Of a stretch of 64,000 nucleotides of DNA, positions 43,030-57,529 are shown one piece after another (within the stretch, counting starts at the first letter, position 1; each line of letters starts with the position of its first letter). The notes under the pieces were generated by a model. It made no database searches and was not told the origin of the DNA. It saw only the letters and a list, made by a program, of their open reading frames with translations. The position numbers were made by a program, and so were the translations under genes. Origin of the DNA: Trematomus loennbergii (lineage: Eukaryota > Chordata > Actinopteri > Perciformes > Nototheniidae); NCBI GenBank assembly GCA_012861695.1, contig JAAOOA010001113.1, positions 1 through 64,000 on the forward strand, given 5' to 3'.

Positions 43030-44095
43030 TTCAGGTTCTTAGACTTTTCCTCAGAGGTGAGAAGTACTCAGATCTGGAGTAAAGTAAAGTACAGATCTTG
43101 TACTTGAGTAAAAGTAGAAGTACCAGAGTGTAGGAATACTCTGTTACAGTAAAAGTCCTGCATTCAAAATGTTACTCAAGTAAAAGTAGAAAAGTATTAT
43201 CATCAAAATATAGTTAAAGTACGACAGTAAAAGTAGTCATTGTGCAGATTGGTCCATTTCAGAATAATATATGATATGTTTTATAATGATTGATCATTAA
43301 AGTGTTCTCAAAGCTGGTAAAGGTGCAGCTAGTTTGAATGACTTTGTATACTGCAGGGTAGCTTGTGAATTTACTCCAGGTGGAACTAAAGTCTGATTTA
43401 ACACTTGATTATATTTCACATCATTAATCCAGATCTGTAAAGTAACTAAAGGTATTAAATAATGAAGTGGAGTAAAAGCAAGTAGCAAACAATTGCACTT
43501 AAGTACAGACTGTTAAAGGTGATTTAAACCTGAGAGCAGGATTAGCTGAAAAGAGTCCAAGGAAGCTTATTTAAAAGTTAACAGCATTTAATTAAACAAA
43601 TGATACGGTGATACAAATGGAATGTGTAAGAGTGGTGCGGCTCCCCGTTCGCGTGGGGTGCCGCTGCCTCCTCCCAGCTGTTGTTTATCGCGTGGCCGGG
43701 GTAGAGAGAGAGCGTTTTTTCCTGTCCATCATATGTTATAGTCTATAGTCCTCTCCTATTGGCCGGTCTCGACGGGGGCGGGTCTTCCTCCCGGGTTCGT
43801 TCCTCTGTGATTAATATCGCATCTAATAAGAGGATTTAGACGTTGTGTGTTTATTGTATAACTCCACAAGCCTTTACTCCTCATATTTCTTACAAGACCC
43901 ATTTTCAAACAGTCAGTTCAGGGAGGAGGAAGTGTTTCACCAGCTGCTCTTAAACAGGGACCATAACACAGCGTTGTGAAATATAGCTATAAATCTCCAG
44001 ATGTGTAAAGAGATGTCCTTTATGTATTGAGAAAATATTCCTACTTATGCTCAATACACTATTTGAAAAGCCTCTTGGATCAGCTGTAAAATGCA
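43030..44095. repeat. Pre-TRIM block (copy 5)
   Basis: Shared with the other pre-TRIM blocks. CCAAT/GC cluster at 43,752-43,790. No gene is seen. Confidence 0.5.
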
Positions 44096-44195
44096 TCGTC
44101 ACAAAGTTAAATAACAAGCCTCAATAGTTCTTCCTCCACTCCCTCTTGGCAAAGCCACTGAGAGGTGGACCACACTGCAAGAGAAGAGTTTCAAT

Positions 44196-44204
44196 TTCCC
44201 GGAA
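44196..44204 (+). promoter_or_regulatory. GAS/STAT-like site, TRIM copy 5
   Basis: TTCCCGGAA, 128 bp before the leader donor at 44,333. Confidence 0.5.
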
Positions 44205-45119
44205 ATCAAAGCTGAAGTTTGTCTGAGCGACAGCAGAGCAGCAGCCGAGACAAGTCTCTGTTTCTCTGAAGAAACACTCAACTGAATCCAGCAGCTTTTT
44301 ATCAACAACACAGCAGGACTCTGCAAACACTGGTGAGTACACTACAGACACATCACTAACTAAATATTTAGTCAAAGTTGGATTAAAATCAGAATCTGAC
44401 TGTATTACATCATTTACCATATAAAGAATATTATATAAATGTGTCAGTTAAGATAAAAACCTCAACATTTACATTAGCAACAGCCAACAATACAACTACA
44501 ATGTAAACTCTGGTTAAGTTAGGTTAGAGAGCATACAGTCAAAGCTAGCATTAGCTTATACTTATTTTCATATTTCCTGTATTTGAAAACATCTTTATAA
44601 TTGACTCTATTAAACAAAGTAGAATCTAAATATTAGATTTGTTCTGGACTGTCCAAAGCAAGGGATCTGGTGTTATGTTACAAGTTTGCTTATAAAAAGG
44701 CATGACAATTACATATTTCATTATCTAATTTGTACACACTGTGGTAAGTAGCCTTGAGCTTTGAACCTGTTTCTGTAGTAACTGCTGTCTGCCTTTTGAA
44801 GCTGATAACGTTTACTGTTTTTTACTAGTATTAACTTCAGTGATGCTCAGCAGGAGGTTTCACTCCTCTGTTCAACAACGGCAAAATCCCCCAACAGTAT
44901 TAGAGCTTACACATTGTGTTTCTTAGAGTTTAAACTGAATGCTGCTATGATTTTCCAGATTTATTTATAATATTAACAAACAGAGAGATTTTTAACATTT
45001 AACAATAACAGTGTACTGCAAATTTGAGCAATCTTTCACCCTCCGCATAATCATGATACATCAGCAGAGTTCAGTATCACCATCTATTTGACTTATAGCA
45101 AACAGATACAAGAGATTAA

Positions 45120-46793
<1,674 letters not shown>

Positions 46794-47512
46794 AACAACC
46801 ATTTGATTTTCTACAGAAAGATTCACTCTCACTAAATGTAATAAATGTATTCAACTGGGGAAGTACATTGTACACATTGTTAATTTTCAGAATCTGATCA
46901 CATATGGTTCACCTTGATGAGACGCATAAAAACACATAAAATACTGATGAGTATGTTCTAATGTACTCTAGTTTATTCTACGGATTGCACTCCTGCCGTC
47001 ATGACTTGAAGTGATCAGAAAACTATTTACTCAGAAATAAACTTTTACCACTTCTTTATATGTCAGGGGGACAAGAAAAGTATTTATTGTCTCAGAATTG
47101 TGTGTTCAAAAAGTGTTTCATACTTGCAGACATTACTAGTGGAAGTAATGCACTCCTTTTTCATTAGTAAAATACTGTATATATATTTTCAATTGAGGGG
47201 AAAATGATGGGTCTCTGGTGTGTTTTAAAGGGGAAGTTCAGGATTGATTATTGAATTATAGTATATTGGTACAAAATGTATTTACAGTTTACAAAGCCTC
47301 AATGGATTAAAGAAAAAGGAACAAAGAATGTTATTTTGTGTGTTTTTTTAAATGTACTTACTGAAGTACAGTTTTCACTAGATCTCAATTTAGGGAAAGT
47401 ATCTTAAAAAATGTACTTAATTATTTCCATTTCTACTTAACTACATTTGTCTGAAAGATTTGGTTCTTCTGAAGCTTTATAAACTATTTAAAACCCTCTT
47501 GGATCAGCTGAT
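46794..47512. other. TRIM 3' region, truncated block
   Basis: Same block as after the other copies, ending at a sharp jump (gatcagctgatc|aaatactgtgg) into beta spacer sequence equivalent to 31,321. The two-exon candidate gene is missing here. Confidence 0.6.
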
Positions 47513-47514
47513 CA

Positions 47515-47645
47515 AATACTGTGGACAATCCCCACAGGAGCAATTTGGGGTGAAGTGTCTCAGGGACACAACGACATGCTGACTGCAGCGGGGTTTGAAC
47601 CTGTGACCCCCTGATCCGAGCATTAGGCCACTGCGCCACACGCTC
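47515..47645. repeat. Truncated fish SINE-like repeat
   Basis: Matches the right two thirds of the repeat at 31,266-31,458. Confidence 0.55.
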
Positions 47646-48045
47646 ATTTACTTATCTTGAATATGTTTTTATGTATTAATTTGTCTTTCAAATAAAGTAT
47701 ACTGTGTTATTACCCCTGACTTTCATTCTCTACTATCAGAGTCCTTTCTGTACGAAGCCATCGTTGTTCATTCATTACAAGCAGAGGGTCTTTAAGCAAC
47801 GACCTGCAGAGTGAACGCTTCATCTCAAAGCAGTTTATCAAGATCAACATTAAACATTCAAACACTGTGTTCGTTTCTTTGGATTATGCAGCTTCATATC
47901 CACTAACAGTGTCAGCAAGAAAGATGTGGAAAATCATCTTCACATTATTGAGGTTTTAAGAAAGAAAATACCTTTTATTTCCTCGATTAGAGTTAATGTC
48001 CTCCTTAGTTGATGCTGAAGCCACAAACACTCAGTATGAAGTCAG

Positions 48046-48077
48046 ATGGTGTGTGTGTGTGTGTGTGTGTGTGTGTT

Positions 48078-48117
<40 letters not shown>

Positions 48118-48130
48118 GTGTGTGTGTGTG

Positions 48131-48185
<55 letters not shown>
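48046..48185. repeat. (GT)n microsatellite, about 140 bp
   Basis: Almost pure GT with a few TT interruptions; alternating purine/pyrimidine. ORFs through it are artefacts. Confidence 0.97.
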
Positions 48186-48188
<3 letters not shown>

Positions 48189-48841
48189 CTGTTCTCTGTT
48201 TACACTGATGGCAGATAAAATAATCTCCTCTCTTGATGAGACGGTCTCACCTTGATGCCAGGTGCTGCTTCCAAAGAGAGAGAGGAACGTGCCACAGGGG
48301 AATGATACTCTTTTATAAAGTCATTGATTTTATATTAAACAATATTTCTTACCAAAGGAACTGTTAGCAAATGAGATTATAATTGATATATGATATATTT
48401 TCCAATACAGATGTTCTGTGAAATTGCAACTCAGTGTTTCTATAGTTTAGTCATGACACTTTTACTTACAAAAAATATATTTTTTTAAGTGGAAAAAGAG
48501 CAATCGGATCCCATTGAGTTCGTGTTTGTAAAAGTCCAATTCATGTGAAATGAAATATTTGTTGAGATCTGAACAAAAGTGATTTTTTTTTTTGTTTATG
48601 TCTGGAAGAAAAAAATAGAAATCTGACCAAAAGTATACTTCTATAAAAACAAATTTGGAGATAATTCATATACAAATTAATTCAGCCTTTTATTCTCAGG
48701 ACAAAACAAAAAAATCACTTTTGTTCACATCTAAAAAATATTTCAGTTCAGTCAGACAACTCACGTGTTTCTTAACATGTTTATTAGAAGCAGCATATAG
48801 TTGAGTTTGGCGTCTAGGCTCGGGCCTCATCACTCCAAGAT

Positions 48842-49285
48842 TTACAAAGAACATTGAGCGATGATTAGATAACTATCCCCCGAGCCTACAGGTGAAGCTG
48901 GGCTGAAGCTGGGCTGGAAGCTGGGCTGGAAGCTGGGCTGGAAGCTGGGCTGGAAGCTGGGCTGGAAGCTGGGCTGGAAGCTGGGCTGGAAGCTGGGTGG
49001 AAGCTGGGTTGGAAGCTGGGCTGGAAGCTGGGGTGGAAGCTGGGTGGAAGCTGGGGTGGAAGCTGGGGTGGAAGCTGGGGTGGATGCTGGGGTGGAAGCT
49101 GGGGTGGAAGCTGGGGTGGATGCTGGGGTGGAAGCTGGGGTGGAAGCTGGGGTGGAAGCTGGGGTGGAAGCTGGGGTGGAAGCTGGGGTGGTGGTGGGGC
49201 AGGCGAGCAGCAGCAACATGAAACACAGCAGCAGGAACATCAACGTAGCAATAGCAAGTGAACACAGCAGTGGCAGCAGCAGCAT
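48842..49285 (-). CDS. Candidate single-exon gene: leader-like N-terminus plus PAST/SFQP repeats (copy 2, 147 aa)
   Basis: The same design as at 32.3 kb but longer: a hydrophobic start ([20 protein letters not shown]), about a dozen PAST units, a shift through QLPP/QLPA, then SFQP units, and the same end [21 protein letters not shown] is present after the stop (48,780-48,785). The TATA-like box of copy 1 reads TATTGAA here. Start, end and overall frame are kept although repeat number and the indels differ. Confidence 0.3.
   Translation of the reverse strand: MLLLPLLCSLAIATLMFLLLCFMLLLLACPTTTPASTPASTPASTPASTPASTPASTPASTPASTPASTPASTPASTPASTQLPPQLPAQLPTQLPPSFQPSFQPSFQPSFQPSFQPSFQPSFQPSFSPASPVGSGDSYLIIAQCSL
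48893..49195. repeat. G-rich minisatellite, 12-bp unit (copy 2)
   Basis: About 25 units of tggaagctgggg, with a left sub-block using tgggc instead of tgggg. Longer than copy 1, so the array is length-variable. Confidence 0.95.
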
Positions 49286-49329
49286 AGCGAGGCAGAGGCA
49301 GGAAGACCTGGCAGCTTCAATAGAGCGGC

Positions 49330-50210
49330 ATGTTTAGGAGAATGTGTTTGGTTGGTTGTAAGAGGGACGAGGTGCGTCACGTGTTAATGTATCATTGGTG
49401 CTCGAGTTGACTGCCTGAACTAGCTCGCAGGCTTCGCCCCATTTGTGGCACTAATCATCTTCTGTACAACTCCAAATATTATATATACTTTTGACTCGAC
49501 CACAATTATTTTGGCAGCTTCAGTTACTTAAACAATTACTTAAATACAAGATCAACAAATTATTGATGATGCTTTTCCGATTACATAATACATACCTTTA
49601 TGCACCAATTTGTGCTTTTGGTAAGTTACGTTTGTTTTGATGCTGACATTTGAAACACAGACACATACAAGTAATACAAGTTTGAGTTTTATACATAATA
49701 GATGCAGCTTTTACACATTGCTTCTCACCTTAACTAATGTGCATTTAAAAAAGAGGAATAGTTTCAGCAAAAACTAAAAGGTACCATGGGGTCAGATTAG
49801 AATTTTCCAAAGGGGGGTTCGTTTAGCATGAAACACCTGAAATAACGGATAAGTTAAAAAAGAAAGTAGAAAGAAAGTGAGGTCATAGAAAACTATTTCT
49901 GCTAAAAAGTGAGCAATGATTGAGAGTCAGAGCGAAACATTTCAGATGTGTGTATCTCACACTGCACTGTGACTTTAATTCATGTTGGTATTCATGTTTT
50001 ATATCTTTGCTTTTAAATGCCATTTCATAATATGTTCTTAATGCTCTTAATGTCTTTCATTTTGTAAAGCACTTTGAATTGCCTTGTGTTGAAAGGTGCT
50101 ATATAAATAAACTTGCCTTACCTCTTCTTAAATTCGGGAAAATGTTTCTGAAGTACAAAAGTGACAACAAGTGCACAAACTACAAACTACACTTCATCGA
50201 AAATGTTTGA
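49330..50210. other. Beta spacer, copy 2, middle part
   Basis: Shared with 32,640-33,520. Includes a retroposon tail at 49,985-50,122. No gene is seen. Confidence 0.4.
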
Positions 50211-50213
50211 AGA

Positions 50214-50302
50214 TTTATTATCAACACACTTTCTCAGACTGTGCTATAAAGAGCAGGTTTGATGTGTAAATTGGCCCCATGTCCTCAGGGTTTCTTCACC
50301 AC
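50214..50302 (-). pseudogene. Astacin 3'-UTR exon (beta copy 2)
   Basis: The minus-strand acceptor gttggaaacag-like region ends near 50,303 in reverse (ccaacag|gtggtg), with AATAAA kept at 50,214-50,219. Confidence 0.45.
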
Positions 50303-50403
50303 CTGTTGGAAACAGAAGAAAACACGTTAAAGGCGACAAACACACTTTCCTTTGCCCTGAAAACAGATGAATGAAGGGAACCCAGCGTGTGCTTTCTTAC
50401 CTT

Positions 50404-50530
50404 TCAACATGTGTACAGCGTGTTCAGTCTGCTGATGTCGTTCCTGCTCATCTGATTGGCCGTGCCGAACTCTCCGTTGGCGTTGGGGATCGGCACCATG
50501 GTGGGCATATTGTTCCCGCTGAAGGCATAC
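50404..50530 (-). pseudogene. Astacin metalloprotease, last coding exon (copy 2, frame intact)
   Basis: Same exon as at 33.7 kb with identical phase and stop (TGA at 50,404-50,406), followed by the UTR donor gtaaga. The zinc-site and Met-turn exons are missing from this module. Confidence 0.75.
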
Positions 50531-50603
50531 CTGGAAACATTAAGAGCACAGAGGCTTCATTATTATTAGCTTCTATATATATTAAACATTTAGAAACCAT
50601 TAG

Positions 50604-50957
50604 TCGCTTTCACACCAAGTACTTTGCCGTACTTAGTTCCTAGAACTCTTTAGTCCCGGAACTGTCCTAGTAAATTGCGTTCACACCTTTATATACAGTC
50701 TATGGTTCACACCGGAATAAGTCCTTGAGGGAGGATTACGCAAATGAAGCCGCTGACGTCACTTCTTCTTCTTCTGCTTTGGGTTTACTGGCAGGCCGCA
50801 AACAACTTCACGGCGTATACTGCCACCCGAAGTCCCGGGTAAATCGCCAGAAGCGCCGACACCTCCTCATCACTCCACCGCTCCCATGTTTTATTTTGTG
50901 TTGCCATAAGTTAGTCTCTCTCCGTTGGTGCGCTGGGCTAATGCTAATGCTAATAAT
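50604..50957. mobile_element. Truncated TIR element in the astacin remnant (copy 2)
   Basis: Same element as at 33,908-34,238, with an extra atatacagtctatggttcac segment near 50,690. Confidence 0.5.
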
Positions 50958-51014
50958 AGGAAACATCATGGAAGGAAGTCAGGCCGCACTCGATGATGGA
51001 GCGCTCACGAGAAG
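50958..51014 (-). pseudogene. Astacin ASRERS-exon remnant (5' part, copy 2)
   Basis: Starts after tcctcag as at 34,277 and ends at the same breakpoint in the truncated mobile element, so the truncation predates the beta duplication. Confidence 0.65.
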
Positions 51015-51089
51015 CTGAGGAGAAAGAAACAAAGCAGCTGTGGTTCAATGGAGGTCAAGGGTCACATTCAGGTTCTTAGACTTTTCCTC

Positions 51090-52100
51090 AGAGGTGGGAG
51101 AAGTACTCAGATCTGTACTTGAGTAAAAGTAGAAGTACCAGAGTGTAGGAATACTCATAAAAGTCCTGCGTTCAAAATGTGACTCAAGTAAAAGTAGAAA
51201 AGTATTATCATCAAAATATAGTTAAAGTAGCGACAGTAAAAGTAGTCATTGTGCAGATTGGTCCATTTCAGAATAATATATATGATATGTTTTATAATGA
51301 TTGATCATTAAAAGTGTTCTCAAAGCTGGTAAATGTGCAGCTAGTTTGAATGACTTTGTGTACTGCAGGGTAGCTTGTGAATTTACTCCAGGTGGAACTA
51401 AAGTCTGATTTAACACTTGATTATATTTCACATCATTCATCCAGATCTGTAAAGTAACTAAAGGTATTAATCAATTGTAGTGGAGTAAAAGTACAACGTA
51501 GCAAAAAAATTGCACTTAAGTACAGACTGTTAAAGGTGATTTAAACAGCAGGATTAGCTGAAAAGAGTCCAAGGAAGCTTATTTAAAAGTTAACAGCATT
51601 TAATTAAACAAATTATACGGTGATACAAATGGAATGTGTAAGAGTGGTGCGGCTCTCCCGATCGCGTGGGGTCCCGCTGCCTCCTCCCAGCTGTTGTTTA
51701 TCGCGTGGCCGGGGTAGAGAGAGAGCGTTTTTTCCTGTCCATCATATGTCTATAGTCCTCTCCTATTGGCCGGTCTCGACGGGGGGCGGGTCTTCCTCCC
51801 GGGTTCGTTCCTCTGTGATTAATATCGCATCTAATAAGAGGATTTAGACGTTGTGTGTTTATTGTATAACTCCACAAGCTTTTACTCCTCATATTTCTTA
51901 CAAGACCCATTTTCAACAGTCTGTTCAGGGAGGAGGAAGTGTTTCACCAGCTGCTCTTAAACAGGGACCATAACACAGCGTTGTGAAATATAGCTATAAA
52001 TCTCCAGATGTGTAAAGAGCTGTCCTTTATGTATTGAGAAAATATTCCTACTTGTGCTCAATACACAATTTGAAAATCCTCTTGGATCAGCTGTAAAATG
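51090..52100. repeat. Pre-TRIM block (copy 6)
   Basis: Shared with the other pre-TRIM blocks. CCAAT/GC cluster at 51,764-51,800. No gene is seen. Confidence 0.5.
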
Positions 52101-52205
52101 CATCGTCACAAAGTTAAATAACAAGCCTCAACAGTTCTTCCTCCACCCCCTCTTGGCAAACTGCCACTGACAGGTTGAACCACACTGTAAGAGAAGAGTT
52201 TCCAT

Positions 52206-52214
52206 TTCCCGGAA
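52206..52214 (+). promoter_or_regulatory. GAS/STAT-like site, TRIM copy 6
   Basis: TTCCCGGAA followed by atgaaagc, 128 bp before the leader donor at 52,343. Confidence 0.5.
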
Positions 52215-53147
52215 ATGAAAGCTGAAGTTTGTCTGAGCGACAGCAGAGCAGCAGCCGAGACAAGTCTCTGTTTCTCTGAAGAAACACTCAACTGAATCCA
52301 GCAGCTTTTTATCAACAACACAGCAGGACTCTGCAAACACTGGTGAGTACACTACAGACACATCACTTACTAAATAATCAGTCAAAGTTGGATTAAAATC
52401 AGAATCTGACTGTATTACATCAGTTTACCATATAAAGAATATATACTACAGAAATGTGTCAGTTAAGATAAAAACCTCAATATTTACATTTGCAACAGCC
52501 AAAAAAGTAAGTTAGGTTAGAGAGCATACAGTCAAAGCTAGCATTAGCTAATGCAAATTTTCATATTTCCTGTATTAAACAAAGTAGAATCTAAATATTA
52601 GATTTGTTCTGGACTGCCCAAAGCAAGGGATCTGGTGTTATGTTACAAGTGTTGCTTATAGAAAGGCATGACAATAAGATATTTCATTTTATCTAATGTG
52701 TACACACTGTGGTAAGTAGCCTTGAGCTTTGAACCTGTTTCTGTGGTAACTGCTGTCTGCCTTTTGAAGCTGATAACGTTTACTGTTTTTTAACAACTAG
52801 TATTAACTTCAGTGATGCTCAGCAGGAGGTTTCACTCCTCTGTTCAACAACGGCAAAATCCCCCAACAGTATTAGAGCTTACACATTGTGTTTCTTAGAG
52901 TTTAAACCGAATGCTGCTATGATTTTCCAGATTTATTTATGATATTAACAAACAGAGATATTTTTTTAACATTTAACAATAACAGTGTACTGCAAATTTG
53001 AGCAATCTTTCACCCTCCGCATAATCATGATACATCAGCAGAGTCAGTATCACCATCTATTTGACTTATAGCAAACAGATACAAGAGATTAAATCATATA
53101 TACATTACAGTTTTTGCTTTTTTCACACGTTTTGTCCTCAGAGAGAC

Positions 53148-54212
53148 ATGTCTGCTGCCAGCTGTCTGCTGACTGAAGATCAGTTTCTGTGCTCCATCTG
53201 TCTGGATGTGTTCACTGATCCAGTCAGCATACCATGTGGACACAACTTCTGTAAAGCCTGCATCTCTGAACACTGGGATAGAAATGTCCCGAGTCAGTGT
53301 CCATACTGTAAAGAGGTTTTCAACACAAAGCCTGAGCTGCGGGTCAACACATTCATCTCTGAGATGGCTGCTCAGTTCAGACAGTCAGCTCAACAGAAAG
53401 CCAGCAGCAGCAGCTCAGAGCAACAAGTTGTCAAACCAGGAGAAGTTCCCTGTGACGTCTGCACTGGAACCAGACTGAAGGCCCTGAAGTCCTGCATGAT
53501 GTGTCTGGTGTGTCTGGTGTGTCTGGTGTATCTGGCCTCCTACTGTGAGACTCACCTGAAAAATGCAGGCTTCAAAAGACATCAGCTGATCGACCCTGAG
53601 GAGAACCTTGAAGACAGGATGTATATGAAGCACGATAAACGACTGGAGCTGTTCTGTGAGCTGGCGAAGACAGAGGCTGAAACTCAGCAGATGATCCAGA
53701 AGAGACGACTGAAGATTCAGGAGATGAATGGCTCAGTGGAGCTCAGTAAGGAAGGAGCAGACAGAGAGATAGCAGATGGTGTTCAGGTCTTCACCGCTCT
53801 GAAGGAGTCTGTTGAGAGAAGCCAGGCCGAGCTCATCGACACCATCAAAGAGAAGCAGAGAGAGACAGAGGAACAGGCTGAAGGCTTCATCAAAGAGCTG
53901 GAACAGGAAATCTCTGAGCTGAAGAAGAGAAGCTCTGAGGTGGAGCAGCTGTCACGCTCTGAAGACCAGCTCCACCTCCTCCAAAGCTTCACGTCCCTGA
54001 ACGCTGCTCCACCCACCAAGAACTGGACAGAAGTCAGGGTCCGTCCACCTTCATATGAGGGGACTGTGAGGAGAGCTGTGACTCAGCTGGAGGAGACGCT
54101 CAGTAAACAGATGAAGAAGCTGCTCTCTGAGGTGGAGCTGAAGAGGGTCCAGCAGTATGAGGTGGAGGTGACTCTTGATCCTGATACAGCATATCCCACT
54201 CATCCTGTCTGA
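53148..54212 (+). CDS. TRIM copy 6: RING / B-box1 / coiled coil, frame lost in the PRY
   Basis: The ATG at 53,148 follows tgtcctcag; the leader exon ends at 52,342. The frame gives 354 aa: RING ([17 protein letters not shown]), B-box1 with LVC repeats (SCMMCLVCLVCLVYLAS, one Cys changed to Tyr), the same 33-residue B-box2 deletion as copy 3, and the full coiled coil. One codon is inserted in the linker (KKLLSEVELK). At 54,190 the PRY core changes from cctgacctc to cccactc, so translation ends at 54,212 after DPDTAYPTHPV. SPRY sequence continues out of frame to a TAG at 54,703-54,705 with further indels (54,355; 54,478). If transcribed it would make a RING/coiled-coil protein without the substrate domain, or it is a pseudogene. 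Confidence 0.75.
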   Translation: MSAASCLLTEDQFLCSICLDVFTDPVSIPCGHNFCKACISEHWDRNVPSQCPYCKEVFNTKPELRVNTFISEMAAQFRQSAQQKASSSSSEQQVVKPGEVPCDVCTGTRLKALKSCMMCLVCLVCLVYLASYCETHLKNAGFKRHQLIDPEENLEDRMYMKHDKRLELFCELAKTEAETQQMIQKRRLKIQEMNGSVELSKEGADREIADGVQVFTALKESVERSQAELIDTIKEKQRETEEQAEGFIKELEQEISELKKRSSEVEQLSRSEDQLHLLQSFTSLNAAPPTKNWTEVRVRPPSYEGTVRRAVTQLEETLSKQMKKLLSEVELKRVQQYEVEVTLDPDTAYPTHPV

Positions 54213-54705
54213 TGATGGAAAACAAGTTAAACATGGTGATGTGAAGAAGAATCTCCCAAACAATCCAGAGAGATTTGATTATTGTGCTAGTGTCTTAGCA
54301 AAGCAGAGTTTCTCTTCAGGAAGATTTTATTACGAGGTTCAGGTTAAAGGAAGACTAAGTGGACTTTAGGAGTGGCCAGAGAGTCGATCAACAGGAAGGG
54401 AATCATCACACTGACTCCTCAGAAAGGTAACTGGGTGATATGGTTGAGGAATGAAAATGAGTACATAGCTCTTGCTGTCCTCAGTCCGTCTCTCTCTGAA
54501 GTCTCAGCCTGAGAAGGTGGGGGTGTTTGTGGATTATGAGGAGGGTCTGGTCTCCTTTTATGATGTTGATGCTGCAGCTCTGATCTACTCCTTCACTGGC
54601 TGCCGCTTCAAAGAGAAACTCTACCCATTCTTTAGTCCTTATCCTAACGATGGTGGTAAAAACTCTGCCCCTCTGATCATCTCTCCTGTCAATCACACTG
54701 AGTAG
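54213..54705 (+). pseudogene. Out-of-frame PRY-SPRY remainder of TRIM copy 6
   Basis: Clear SPRY homology ([40 protein letters not shown]) split over two frames, ending at the family stop. Confidence 0.85.
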
Positions 54706-55954
54706 AACAACCATTTGATTTTCTTCAGAAAGATTCACTCTCACTAAATGTAATAAATGTATTCAACTGGGGAAGTACATTGTACACATTGTTAATGTTT
54801 CAGAATCTGATCACATATGGTTCACCTTGATGAGACGCATAAAAACACATAACATACTGATGAGTATGTTCTAATGTACTCTAGTTTATTCTACAGATTG
54901 CACTCCTGCCGTCATGACTTGAAGTGATCAGAAAACTATTTACTCATAAACTTTTACCACTTCTTTATATGTCAGGGGGACAAGAAAAGTATTTATTGTC
55001 TCAGAATTGTGTGTTCAAAAAGTGTTTCATACTTGCAGACATTACTAGTGGAAGTAATGCACTCCTTTTTCATTAGTAAAATACTGTATATATATTTTTT
55101 ATAATTTTCAATTGAGGGGAAAATGATGGGTCTCTGGTGTGTTTTAAAGGGGAAGTTCAGGATTGATTATTGAATTATAGTATATTGGTACAAAATGTAT
55201 TTACAGTTACTTGGAGAATCAACAATACCTGATCATTAAACATTAGGCTGCAGTGGTTTACAAACCAGGGAAATTAAAATGTACATCTCAGCTGTCTGTT
55301 GTGTTATGTTAATTGTATTTCGTCCACCTCTCTGCACACTGCTTGTAAAGTTTGAACAAAGCCTCAATGGATTAAAAAAAAAGGAACAAAGAATGTTATT
55401 TTTTGTGTTTTTTAAATGTACTTACTGAAGTACAGTTTTCACTAGTTCTCAATTTAGGGAAAGTAGCTTAAAAAAATGTACTTACTATTTCCATTTCTAC
55501 TTAACTACATTTGTCTGATAGATTTGGTTCTTCTGAAGCTTTATAAACTATTTAAAACCCTCTTGGATCAGCTGATCATAGATATTAAGATTGCTGTATA
55601 TGTTTGTTAGAAATAAGGCCATCAACTGGTTAGCTTAGCTTAGCATAAAGACTGGAAACAGGGAAGACAAAGCCAGCCTGTCCAAAGGTAACAAAATCCA
55701 CCTATCAGCAGCTCTGAATCCAGTTTGTTTAATCCATACCAAATCAGAGGAGTAAAAACATCAATAAGACGTTTAACAGGGGATTATGGGTCGGGCTATT
55801 TCTTGGCTGGGACCAAAACAAGTTGCCAAATTGTTTTTACATTTCAGTTTTCGTACAGAGATATATTAAGTACACTTAAATGTGTATTTTGTCACTCACT
55901 ATTTCCCCCTTTTCCTAGTATATATGCTAAACTAAGCTAATCTAAGTGTCTGAT
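54706..55954. other. TRIM 3' region, duplicated block
   Basis: Same block as 14,578-15,831. AATAAA about 50 bp after the TRIM stop. No additional gene is seen. Confidence 0.5.
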
Positions 55955-56526
55955 GGCTGCAGCCTGTGTCAGTGAGAGCGGTCTGACTGGTTGGACTGCT
56001 TCTAATGATTATGATCTCATTCTTCACCTTGAACACACTCCAGCACTGCCTGTACAGGTGAGACTAACTCACTGCAAACGTCCCGTCTGACTGGGAGATA
56101 AATAAAGGGTTTTTTAAATATCAAAATTGCATGAAATATGCTTGTAAAGTCTATTTTATTAATGCCCTGTTTATAAGATGGAGCTTATCATTTGAAATGT
56201 CATTATTTTTAAAGAGGTGGATGGTGAATAATATTACAATTAAAAATGTTTCACTCACATCATGACTTTGTTTTTTATTACAGTACACGTTTTCTGAAAT
56301 GTTATCTTTAAATATACTAACGCATACAGAAACAGCACAGAAATGTGTACACTGGTTAAAACCAGGATCACATTCTTGTTTTATTGTCGACTTATTAGAG
56401 TCAAAGGTTTTTACAGAGGGGAGTTTTGATATGGGTTTGTACCACTACATAAATCCAGAAAAACTGTCAGCAGCCTTTAAGAAAAATCTATTCTCCACAT
56501 GTTTTTTAGGGAAACAGATGTTATAA
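55953..56526 (+). CDS. Candidate two-exon gene, copy 3, 115 codons
   Basis: Exon 1 (55,953-56,057, ATGGCTGCAGCC..CAG|gtgaga) and exon 2 (56,284-56,526, after ttttttattacag) join in phase 0 to an open 115-codon frame ending TAA. It differs from copy 1 by one amino acid (GLYHDIN to GLYHYIN). No recognised domain. Confidence 0.35.
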
Positions 56527-57529
56527 TCCTTAACGCAATCATCAATAATCAGTCTATAAATCTGGCTATTGATGATATATGAACAAACCACTCAGAGTAC
56601 AGATGGGAGTGAAACTCATTTGAGAAAAAATAAAAAAGGCCTTGTATTGTGAATTTACATTTTGCAGTACACAGGTAATTAAGTTAAAAAAATAGTAACT
56701 AATTCATATGACCACTTTTTGTATTAGATTCTAATTTAATCTGGCATTATTTAATGATAACATAGTAAGGAATCAAAATAGCCCAACCTTTCAAAACTGT
56801 CAACCAATGGTGACATACCTTCACCTGTTAGCGACACAATGCTTGAATAGCACGTTCTCTAACAGGGAGTTGGCTCAAGGAGTAAGAGGTTAAAATAAGG
56901 GCAGTGTCTGCAAGATTCAATACAACCTGTCTGCACTGAGTAAACTAAAATATGCTATGAGACAGTGAACAAATGTGCAATCTCATAGTACGTCCCAACA
57001 CACACAATATGTCTAAGAATACTTCAGTTGTACTGTGTGAATGAGGTCAAAGGTTATATTTCAATGTGTGTTCATTGAATTATACTGGAAGTAGTGTATC
57101 AGGTTGTTTCTGTGCTGAATGACAAACTAATTGACTTAACAACTGAGTATTTGCACTTGTGAGGGATCTTAAAGTCTGTTGATAGATGCCTTACTGACTT
57201 TGACCTTTAAAAAACGAGAGCACAAAAAACCTCACTGACATTGAACTGTCTGACTGACTGAGTGCAAGTAGTGGAAGAAGTATTAAAGAGGCACTGTTAT
57301 GCTTTTGGGGTTTCCCCTTTCCTGTAGTGTGTTCTGGAGGTTTGTGTGCATGTGAATGGTCTGCAAAATAATACATATTACATAAAAATACTTAGATCTT
57401 GTACTTGAGTAAAAGTAGAAGTACCAGAGTGTAGGAATACTCTGTTACAGTAAAAGTCCTGCGTTCAAAATGTTCCTCAAGTAAAAGTAGAGAAGTATCT
57501 CATATCAGATCTGTGAAATAACTAAAGGC

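Noticed and set aside
48046..48185. Cys-Val repeat ORFs in the GT tract
   Set aside because: Dinucleotide repeat translation; the same at 61,464-61,590.
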